From Woeseiaceae bacterium (GTDB lineage: Bacteria > Pseudomonadota > Gammaproteobacteria > Steroidobacterales > Woeseiaceae): a stretch of 64,000 bases of DNA. The translations under genes were made by a program, and so were the position numbers. Shown in pieces: positions 13,979-21,333 of the stretch. How positions within the stretch are numbered: position 1 is the first letter of the stretch; each line of letters opens with the position of its first letter. Location of the stretch: assembly GCA_024640315.1 (NCBI GenBank), contig JAHEFF010000003.1:62001-126000 (forward strand), in the 5' to 3' direction. Below the pieces are notes generated by a model that saw nothing but the letters and a program-made list of their open reading frames with translations, searched no databases and was not told where the DNA came from.

Positions 13979-14854
13979 TCATTCCTGGCGGATATAATTC
14001 GCCAGCTCACCGCCCGTCGTCATCCACACTCCTTCGAAAGTCTTCATCCACTCAATGAACTCGTCGAGCATCTGAATTCGTGCCGGCCGCCCGATGATTT
14101 GCGGGTGCATCGTCAGGTTAAGGTAACCGCCGTCTCTGTAGGCGGCAGAAAACTCCTCCTGCCATATGGCCTTGACCGAAGCGGCGGAGTGAATCGTCTT
14201 GTTCCATGAGTCTTCGTCGAACCAGAAATAGGGAGCGTCGTCCAGGACCCAGGAGACCGGCAATTCGACAAGACCAGCTGGATCCTGATGGACGTAGGGG
14301 AGATCGGCGTCCATCAGGTTGCTTGAATAAGTGAAACCCTGCTCTGCCGCCAGGCTCAAAGTGACATCGCTGAATGCCCATGAGGGCGCACGATAGCCGA
14401 CTGGCCTCTTGCCGCTTACCTGCTGCAGCAAGCGAATGCTTTGCCGGAAGACTTCCAGCTCCTGTTCGGGCGTAAGCTGAACCGGCGCTATGTGCTTAAC
14501 GCCGTGTGCAGCGATTTCATGCCCCGCGTCGGCAATGCTCCGCACCGTATCCGGGTAATTTTCAGCGACCCATGCCGGAACAAAAAAAGTTGCGGTTATC
14601 CCGTGCTTCCCAAGCAGCGACAAAATCTTCGGGATCGCCACTTTTGGCCCATACGCACCTTGCGAAAGAGAGCTTGGGTTGCCGGTCATTTTGTCTGCAT
14701 CATTCCACCAGACAGTTTCAGCATCGAGATCGAATGTCAGCGTGACCGCCATGGTTGCCCGGTCAGGCCACTCGGCCGCCTCCGCGTTCAGCGAAAGAAC
14801 CAAGACAGCGGCGCCGAACAAACGGGCACACAACCTAAATACGTAATAGATCAT
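13979..14854 (-). CDS. Polysaccharide deacetylase (NodB homology domain), exported
   Basis: 291 aa from ATG 14854 (a TTG nine bases upstream is in frame). A signal peptide ending near LNAEAAEW precedes a carbohydrate-esterase family 4 domain. Motif 1 TFDLDAE (about residue 42) gives the metal Asp, motif 2 HEIAAHGVKH gives the two His ligands, and RAPSW is motif 3. It probably removes N-acetyl or formyl groups from a glycan or a purine-type amide. The last codons lie at the breakpoint that truncates the TauD gene, so its C-terminus could have been altered. An M28-like gene lies 32 bases upstream on the same strand. Confidence 0.88.
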   Translation of the reverse strand: MIYYVFRLCARLFGAAVLVLSLNAEAAEWPDRATMAVTLTFDLDAETVWWNDADKMTGNPSSLSQGAYGPKVAIPKILSLLGKHGITATFFVPAWVAENYPDTVRSIADAGHEIAAHGVKHIAPVQLTPEQELEVFRQSIRLLQQVSGKRPVGYRAPSWAFSDVTLSLAAEQGFTYSSNLMDADLPYVHQDPAGLVELPVSWVLDDAPYFWFDEDSWNKTIHSAASVKAIWQEEFSAAYRDGGYLNLTMHPQIIGRPARIQMLDEFIEWMKTFEGVWMTTGGELANYIRQE

Positions 14855-14886
14855 GGTAATCAACTCACGGTCGTTCTTTCATAAAG

Positions 14887-16434
14887 CTATTCGGGTTCGA
14901 TCTCGGCGAGATCGGCAGTCATCAGAACACCGGTCAGCTCCGTCATCGTATGCGCCTGGTTTCTGAACAACTCCTTGTTCCAGCGTTCGATACCCGAAGC
15001 CGTCGTCCAGTACATTCCAAGGAAGCCGCCAAGGCCAAAACCGGGCAGGTCCAGGCAGCGCTCGCAGTCGCGCAGCGCCCTCGAGCCTACGCCCCACCAG
15101 ACCTGCTGCAAACCGCCATTAACTCCCTTGCGTTCCGGCACAGCTACCTGCACACGCTCCCAGCCATGTGACTTGGCAGCTGCGATAGCCGCCTCAATCA
15201 ACAGCGGGTTATTCCGCGACCACAGGTACGACTGTTCAGCAAGCCCGACCGCCTCTACCTTGCCGTCAACTTCACGGTAGTCCATTTCACCCATGTGCTC
15301 GGCTTGTATGATTCCGACAAATGGCTCCTTCGCCTCAGGGTGGCGGGTCAACCAGCTCACATCGTTCGACGCTCTTTCCATCCCGGGGTAGTAATGCCTG
15401 CTATCGAGAAAGACGGTCAGCGTTCTCGGCCGATGCTCTCGCGGAATGTTGGAAAAGTATTTGACGATCGCCAGTAAGCCAAGTGCGCCGTTATCCTGCG
15501 TGATCGAAGGGCCGTCGGTATGATTGATCAGGAGTATTTGCTCATCTTCCGGTGTGCCGTAATGACGACCGGGAAGGTAGGCGATAGTCTGATAGGCCTC
15601 GGACTCTTCGATGGTTGCTTCGAGCCTCAGTGTCGCTGTCTTGCCCGCCTTTGCATCCTCGATCACTTTGGCGCCGTCGTCCCGGCTGAGAATCACGCCC
15701 GGTGACTCATGCAGCGGCGGCACACCGAAAGTATAGAGGCCTTCAGTGCGCTCGAAAGCCATGTCGTAAACAATGATGTGCCCTGCAGCCTTTCCTTCGA
15801 CAGCGATCTGCCACAGGCGCTGACCCAGCTGCCACCAGATATCGAACGTGATACTGAATTCCGGTGGCACAAACTCGAAGAGTTCCCAGTAGCTGTCGTC
15901 ATTGGCGCGCCACTCGTAGTCGTTAAACGTGAAATTCCTGATGTAGTTCTCGTCGTACGGTGGCTCCGGGTGCGGGCGCGTCGGAATCACCACTATTTTG
16001 CCTTCGATCGATTCGGGTGGGTTGTCGTGATCGTAGTAAATCAATTCTGCGGTTATGCCTTCGTTTGCCGAAATGCCGGAGTTGGCCGCGTAATGTGCCA
16101 CTCGCACCGGCTCGCCATCGGAAACCAGCGACCAGCCACTCGAGTCGTCTGTCGTGTCCCAACGATCAAAAGTCCAGCTGTTGTGATGCATATCGACCAC
16201 GCCATACCCGGAAAGCTTTTCCTCAAGAAACCCGATGTAGTTGTTCCACTCCGGACTGCCGGTGATTGCCGGAAGATTGGCGTCTTTCACCAGCGCCCAT
16301 TCGTAGCCTTCGTCGGCAGTAACTGCCCAGGCCGGGTCAATGTTGGTGAACTTGTCAGCGTACGGGTTTGAAGAATCACTGCAGGCAGTTGCAGTCAGCA
16401 ATACGGCAAACGCCATCGTTACGAATCTATTCAT
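14887..16434 (-). CDS. M28-like aminopeptidase-family lipoprotein with an altered metal site
   Basis: 515 aa with a lipobox (TATAC, residues 14-18). A PA-like insert appears around residues 125-290, followed by a Zn-peptidase core. The HxD-type ligand region LINHTDGPS and the bridging Asp in TQDNGALG (about residue 320) are present. The position where M28 peptidases have the catalytic Glu-Glu pair reads FLDSRHYYPG, with no Glu pair, and the following ligand region reads IQAEHMGEMD. It may be a divergent or inactive peptidase. It follows the sterol-desaturase-family gene by 10 bases and is likely co-transcribed with it. Confidence 0.75.
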   Translation of the reverse strand: MNRFVTMAFAVLLTATACSDSSNPYADKFTNIDPAWAVTADEGYEWALVKDANLPAITGSPEWNNYIGFLEEKLSGYGVVDMHHNSWTFDRWDTTDDSSGWSLVSDGEPVRVAHYAANSGISANEGITAELIYYDHDNPPESIEGKIVVIPTRPHPEPPYDENYIRNFTFNDYEWRANDDSYWELFEFVPPEFSITFDIWWQLGQRLWQIAVEGKAAGHIIVYDMAFERTEGLYTFGVPPLHESPGVILSRDDGAKVIEDAKAGKTATLRLEATIEESEAYQTIAYLPGRHYGTPEDEQILLINHTDGPSITQDNGALGLLAIVKYFSNIPREHRPRTLTVFLDSRHYYPGMERASNDVSWLTRHPEAKEPFVGIIQAEHMGEMDYREVDGKVEAVGLAEQSYLWSRNNPLLIEAAIAAAKSHGWERVQVAVPERKGVNGGLQQVWWGVGSRALRDCERCLDLPGFGLGGFLGMYWTTASGIERWNKELFRNQAHTMTELTGVLMTADLAEIEPE

Positions 16435-16444
16435 GTCGGGTTCC

Positions 16445-17593
16445 TCAGGCAGAGAGGTCGGGCGTTTTCCCGGCTGCCAGTTCTGGCGTTGCTGATCCTG
16501 GATACGTCTTCGGCTTCTTTCTCAGAATACGGAAAATTTCCCTGAATGGTGTCACCAGGTTGTCTCGCAAGCTTGTGTACTCCGCCTGGTCTTTCGGTGC
16601 GAGCCCCCACGGCGTTTCCTCGTACTTGTCCGCAATGTAAATCGTGCCCATCATCCGGTCCCAGATGCTCGTGACGAGCCCCAGGTTAGTGTCCCAGTGC
16701 TTTTCGAGATAACTGTGATGCGTGTGATGCATTCCCGGACTCTGTAGCCAGAGTTCAAGCCAGCGCGGGTAGCGAAAGGAAACATGGTAGTGCCGGAAGT
16801 TGCCATTCAGCGCGTACAGAAGCGAGAAAATGCCTACGTTCCAGACCGTGATGCGCGTGATGTCGCCGTTGAATACCCAGGCGAATATTGAACCGGCCAA
16901 CGTAATACCGATCGCTGGACCCAGCGCCCAGACCGGTCCGGCAATAAAATGTTCGCGCGGCCGCGTCAGTGGCGTTAAAACCTGCGCGGAATGATGCACC
17001 TTGTGAATTGCCCAGCCGATTTGGGTCTTGTGCATCATGTAATGCGTCCAGTAGAAGATCATATCTGCAATCAGGACTGTGACCAGGCCGTATAGCAGCC
17101 TCCATGCAATGGTCGGCTCGACTCCCGGGCTTGCGCCAAATGCCCACTGCAACACGCCGATCGTATTGCGCTCGACAAACGGTGCCACCGAGCCCAAAAA
17201 AAGCACCGTCCAGATCGGCATCATTCCCCTGTCCAGCAGGTAAAGCCCGATATCGACGCGCGCCGACTGGTGCGTATAGATTTCCCTGGGCAACAGGTAA
17301 TGCAGGAGACTGTTGGCCGGTCTTTCACGACCACCCGCGTCTTTGGAACCGCGACCTTTGCGAAAAAACCAGAATGCCGTCGCCATCAGCAGTGTGAGCG
17401 TCAGCAACTCCCAGGAAAGCGAAGATCCCGGCGAACCCGGCAAAACCGCATTCCAGAGCGCCTCGGCGACCTGGTTGCTGATATCGGAAAACGGCCCGAG
17501 GATTGCGTCTGATTTTTCCTTGATACCCGACTCCACAAGATACTGCTGAATGTCTTCTTTGAAGGGGCTTTTCGGAGAAATCACGTCCGCCAT
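16445..17593 (-). CDS. Sterol desaturase / fatty acid hydroxylase superfamily membrane protein
   Basis: 382 aa, integral membrane. Hydrophobic segments occur around residues 60-75, 120-140 and 165-185. The di-iron histidine boxes are all visible: HYMMH, then HKVHH, then HHTHH near residue 285. Members hydroxylate or desaturate lipids (sterols, fatty acids, ether lipids) using O2 and a di-iron centre. The substrate is not determined. It heads a minus-strand set with the M28-like and deacetylase genes. Confidence 0.92.
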   Translation of the reverse strand: MADVISPKSPFKEDIQQYLVESGIKEKSDAILGPFSDISNQVAEALWNAVLPGSPGSSLSWELLTLTLLMATAFWFFRKGRGSKDAGGRERPANSLLHYLLPREIYTHQSARVDIGLYLLDRGMMPIWTVLFLGSVAPFVERNTIGVLQWAFGASPGVEPTIAWRLLYGLVTVLIADMIFYWTHYMMHKTQIGWAIHKVHHSAQVLTPLTRPREHFIAGPVWALGPAIGITLAGSIFAWVFNGDITRITVWNVGIFSLLYALNGNFRHYHVSFRYPRWLELWLQSPGMHHTHHSYLEKHWDTNLGLVTSIWDRMMGTIYIADKYEETPWGLAPKDQAEYTSLRDNLVTPFREIFRILRKKPKTYPGSATPELAAGKTPDLSA

Positions 17594-17681
17594 ATCAGTG
17601 CCGCTCGCATCCTGCAGGTAGATCAGATTGTGTACACCAGCGGCTGCGGAACTGTCAACGCAGGCGGCTAAGCCATTGTTG

Positions 17682-18497
17682 TCAGGTCAGGTAGTCCGGG
17701 GCGACTTCTTCAACCATTCGAACCAGGGCTGGCCACTCGAACTTGCCATGAGGAAACTCGAGGGATTGCTGCGCCGCTCTCTCGCATACGCCGGGAGCAG
17801 GCAACGCTGCTGCCTGCCCGCTCGCGAGCACCTGCATTTGTACCTGGCACGCACGCTCAAGGTAATACATTTTCATGAACGCTTCGCCAACCGTCTCGCC
17901 GCAGGTCAGAAGGCCGTGGTTCCTGAGAATCATGGCCTTTCTGTCGCCCAGGTTATCGGCCAATCGCTCGCGTTCTGCGGTATCCGTCGATAGACCCTCG
18001 AAATCGTGATACGCAACCCGCTCATAGAACGCCATGGCGTCAATGGTCATCGGCACGAGCCCGTCTTTCAGCACCGATACAGCCATTCCGGCTGCGGAGT
18101 GACTGTGCATGACGCAACAGAGCTCCGGCCTCGCTGCGTGCACCGCACTGTGAATAACGAATCCGGTGCGATTAACATCCACTTCGCTGGTAGCAGAACC
18201 CGCATCAATGACATTGCTATCAAGATCAATCGTAACCAGGTTGGATGCGGTGACTTCATCGTAGCGAAAGCCAAACCTGTTGATCAGGAATGCTTCGGTT
18301 CCCGGAATTTTCGCAGTGATATGGTTCCAGATGACGTCTGAGAAACCAAACATGTCCGCAAGGCGATAGCAGGCGGCAAGGTCGACGCGCACTTGCCACT
18401 CCGCATCCGTACACCTGGCGCGGACCTCCTTTTGCTGCCTCGCTGATACGTAGCCACTCACGAAACTGCTCCCCTGTGGGATACGGTAATTTTGCAT
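17682..18497 (-). CDS. Class II aldolase/adducin family protein
   Basis: 271 aa from ATG 18497, chosen because GGAGAA stands 6 bases upstream; an earlier in-frame start would skip it. The class II aldolase core is visible: N-terminal YRLADMFGFSDVIWNHIT, zinc-binding HSH in CVMHSHSAAG (about residue 118), and the third His in RNHGLLTCG (about 190). Members are fuculose-, ribulose- or methylthioribulose-phosphate aldolases/dehydratases, or non-catalytic adducin-like proteins. It diverges from an MttB-family gene across a 97-base gap, so a shared promoter region is possible. The substrate is unknown. Confidence 0.88.
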   Translation of the reverse strand: MQNYRIPQGSSFVSGYVSARQQKEVRARCTDAEWQVRVDLAACYRLADMFGFSDVIWNHITAKIPGTEAFLINRFGFRYDEVTASNLVTIDLDSNVIDAGSATSEVDVNRTGFVIHSAVHAARPELCCVMHSHSAAGMAVSVLKDGLVPMTIDAMAFYERVAYHDFEGLSTDTAERERLADNLGDRKAMILRNHGLLTCGETVGEAFMKMYYLERACQVQMQVLASGQAAALPAPGVCERAAQQSLEFPHGKFEWPALVRMVEEVAPDYLT

Positions 18498-18594
18498 GCA
18501 ACTTCTCCGCAAATAGTACAAACTTATTTGGGCTGAGGCTATTTGGCGTCACTGCCAGGCTTTGCACTTACCATCACTCAGGAGCACCTCAAAC

Positions 18595-20139
18595 ATGGCG
18601 CGACGATCCGGCGGAAGACAGGCACGCCATGCGCTGCGCAACGCGCCGCTTGCGGTGGACAAGAAACCCGTAAGTGCCGGAATGCTCGGTGGCCAGTACA
18701 GGCCGCTCAGCGAATCGGATATCGCAGCGATAGAAGAAAACATCTACCGCATCCTGGCGGAGATCGGGTTTAACAATGCCACGCCGCATTGCATCGAAAC
18801 CTGCACTGCAATTGGCGCCGTTCTCGGCGACGACGGTCGGCTCCGTATGCCGCGTCAGGTTGTCGAAAAGGCCTTGGCGCAGGCAGAACATAACCTGGTC
18901 CTTCATGGACAGGACCCGGTCCATGACCAGAAGATCAACGATACGCGCGTGCACTTTGCAACAGGCGGTGCGGCAGTAATGATTGCTGATACCGTCAACA
19001 ACTGTTACCGCGAATCGACCGCCCAGGATCTTTACGACCTTTCCCGTATTGTCGATACCTGCGAACACATTCACATTTTTCAGCGTATGTGTGTGTTGCG
19101 TGACATCGAAGACAACTACGAGATGGACCTCAATACAACCTACTGTTCAGTTGCCGGAACCAGCAAGCACGTCGGCGCAAGCTGGACAGATCACAAACAC
19201 CTCGAGAAGACGCTGGAGATGCTGCACATCATCGCTGGCGGCGAAGACAAATGGAGGGCACGCCCTTTCGTCAGCCAGTCGAATTGTTTTGTCGTCCCGC
19301 CGATGAAGTTTGCTGAAGAGGCACTCGAATGCCTGCGAGTTGCGGTCGAGGGCGGCATGCCGGTACTGCTGTTATCCGCCGGCCAGGCTGGCGCCACAAC
19401 CCCTGCCTGCCTGGCCGGGGCTGTGTCACAAGCCTGGGCAGAAATTCTCGGCGGTCTGGTCTATGTCAACGCCATCAAACCGGGGGCGCCCGCCATACTC
19501 GGCGCATGGCCATTCATATCGGATCTGCGCACAGGTTCCATGAGTGGCGGCTCGCCGGAGCAAGGTCTGCTTTCGGCGGCGTGCGCACAAATGGGTGTCC
19601 ATTTCGATTTGCCCTTTGGCACCGCCTGCGGAATGACCGATACCAAGATGCCCGATTTTCAGGGCGGCGCCGAGCGCGCTCAGACTTTGCTTGCGCCCGC
19701 GTTGGCAGGCGCCAACATCATCTACGAGTGCGGCGGCATGTACGCCAGCCTGCTGGGTGCCTGTCCCGAGAGCCTGTTGATCGACAACGACGTACTGGGC
19801 GGAACACTCAGAATAACGCGCGGCATCGAAGTCGACGAAATAACCTTAAGTTTCGAGAACATGAAAGAGGTCTGCCTGAGTGGCGAGGGGCACTATCTTG
19901 GATCCGACCGTACGCTCGCAGTTATGCAGAGTGAATACATCTATCCGGATTTCAGCGATCGCAACAGCCCCAACGTCTGGGAGGAAAAAGGCAAACCCAG
20001 GTTGCTCGATAAAGCGGTTGCAAAGAAAAATGAAATCCTGGCAAGCCACTTCCCCAAACATATTAGCGACGAAACGGATGCAGAAATTCGGCGGAAATTT
20101 CCGATCCACCTCTCACCGCAATCGGTGGGACGTAGCTAG
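18595..20139 (+). CDS. Trimethylamine methyltransferase family (MttB/COG5598) protein, non-pyrrolysine
   Basis: 514 aa from ATG 18595, preceded by CAGGAG about 10 bases away. Family landmarks include ATGGAAVMIADT (about residue 125), SGGSPEQGLLSAA (about 320) and FQGGAERAQTLLAPALAGAN (about 355). No in-frame amber codon interrupts the gene, so it is of the pyrrolysine-free class, which includes glycine betaine, carnitine and proline-betaine:corrinoid methyltransferases. Those enzymes move a methyl group from a quaternary amine to a corrinoid protein. No corrinoid-binding protein or RamA-type activator is seen here. The gene's end overlaps the Rieske gene's end tail to tail. Confidence 0.88.
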   Translation: MARRSGGRQARHALRNAPLAVDKKPVSAGMLGGQYRPLSESDIAAIEENIYRILAEIGFNNATPHCIETCTAIGAVLGDDGRLRMPRQVVEKALAQAEHNLVLHGQDPVHDQKINDTRVHFATGGAAVMIADTVNNCYRESTAQDLYDLSRIVDTCEHIHIFQRMCVLRDIEDNYEMDLNTTYCSVAGTSKHVGASWTDHKHLEKTLEMLHIIAGGEDKWRARPFVSQSNCFVVPPMKFAEEALECLRVAVEGGMPVLLLSAGQAGATTPACLAGAVSQAWAEILGGLVYVNAIKPGAPAILGAWPFISDLRTGSMSGGSPEQGLLSAACAQMGVHFDLPFGTACGMTDTKMPDFQGGAERAQTLLAPALAGANIIYECGGMYASLLGACPESLLIDNDVLGGTLRITRGIEVDEITLSFENMKEVCLSGEGHYLGSDRTLAVMQSEYIYPDFSDRNSPNVWEEKGKPRLLDKAVAKKNEILASHFPKHISDETDAEIRRKFPIHLSPQSVGRS

Positions 20140-21290
20140 GGATTAACCGACAGGCGTTTGTTTTCGGCGGCGACCTGCCCGGTGGCCGGACAATTCTCCA
20201 ATGCGGTGACCGGCACAAGTTCCCGCACCATGTCATGAAAGAGATAGATCGAGCTCTCCTCGCTCGATAAAGGACCCGGACGATAGCCCGTTGTTTGCAA
20301 GCCTTTCTGCACCCGCTCACACAAAATCCGGTCTTCCTCGTTGACGGGGTCATTGACCTGAATATTCAGCTGCCGCAACTTGCTCTCTTCCGGTGTCGGG
20401 TCCCGATGTCCATAGTACGCGGCACGAACGAGCGTCTTAGCCGGACCCAGCGGGATCAACTGGAAAATATCGAGCATCTCGGGGTACATATCGATACCGA
20501 GATTGCCGGTGACGCCGAATTGCACCCATTTGTCTTTTAATTCGTCCGGAACCCGGGCATTGGCGTGATGAAACTGTTCCTGGTATTGCCGCTCGACCTC
20601 TACCTTGGACGGTTTATCTTTCAGCGCAAATGTTCCGTAGCTGACACCGCCGGGCAACTCTTCCTCCTCATCCGTCACTCTCAGCAACCTGTTGAGTCCG
20701 GGATGACCGACCGGAATGTGGTAATTCTCGAGATAGTTGTCCCAGGCAACCTTCCAGTTGACGTTCCAGATCTGGGTCGACTCCTCCAGGCATGGCACGT
20801 AATTCGCGACATCGTACAGGTCAAAATACCTGCCTGAATGTGCGAATTCGTCGGCAATGCCCGGCCCGTTACCGCGAACCCGAACGAAGACCAGCCCGTG
20901 GAATACTTCCAGCTGAATTTCGTGAAGGCCGTGCGTTGACCTGTCGAAATCCGGGAAGTTGCCCTCCCTGGGCACACCGTGCAGCTTGCCATCCAGCGTG
21001 TAGGTCCAGCCATGATACGGACAGCGAATCACGCCACGACAACTGCCACGGCCCTCGAGCAGTCGTGACGCCCGGTGACGGCATACGTTGAGAAATGACC
21101 GCAGCACGTCATCCTTGCCGCGCATCACGATGACATTGTCACGGCCCAAATCCGCCGTCATGTAGCTGCCGGGCTCGCCAACCTCGTTAACGTGGCCAAC
21201 AAACTGCCAGCGCCTGAGAAAGAAAGCGTCATACTCGAGCTCGAAGACGTCGGCGTTGCTGTAAGTCCAGGGTGCTAGCGGTGCGGCCAT
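20136..21290 (-). CDS. Rieske [2Fe-2S] oxygenase, probable glycine betaine monooxygenase (GbcA-like)
   Basis: 384 aa. The Rieske cluster ligands are CRH (about residue 70) and CPYH (about 91), and the mononuclear iron site appears in WDNYLENYHIPVGH (about residue 200), with Asp and two His. The family includes GbcA, carnitine monooxygenase CntA and stachydrine demethylase. The gene is third in a minus operon behind DMGDH-like and SARDH-like genes, so demethylation of glycine betaine to dimethylglycine, releasing formaldehyde, is the best guess. No partner ferredoxin-NAD(P)H reductase (GbcB) is encoded nearby. Other betaines such as stachydrine or carnitine are alternatives. Confidence 0.87.
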   Translation of the reverse strand: MAAPLAPWTYSNADVFELEYDAFFLRRWQFVGHVNEVGEPGSYMTADLGRDNVIVMRGKDDVLRSFLNVCRHRASRLLEGRGSCRGVIRCPYHGWTYTLDGKLHGVPREGNFPDFDRSTHGLHEIQLEVFHGLVFVRVRGNGPGIADEFAHSGRYFDLYDVANYVPCLEESTQIWNVNWKVAWDNYLENYHIPVGHPGLNRLLRVTDEEEELPGGVSYGTFALKDKPSKVEVERQYQEQFHHANARVPDELKDKWVQFGVTGNLGIDMYPEMLDIFQLIPLGPAKTLVRAAYYGHRDPTPEESKLRQLNIQVNDPVNEEDRILCERVQKGLQTTGYRPGPLSSEESSIYLFHDMVRELVPVTALENCPATGQVAAENKRLSVNP

Positions 21291-21333
21291 GTAATCCTCA
21301 GAATCATTGAAAAGTATTTTTTTACGAAATTAA

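Noticed and set aside
18595..20139. Possible pyrrolysine readthrough in MttB
   Set aside because: The frame is uninterrupted by TAG before its terminal stop, so pyrrolysine is not needed; the same holds for the second copy.
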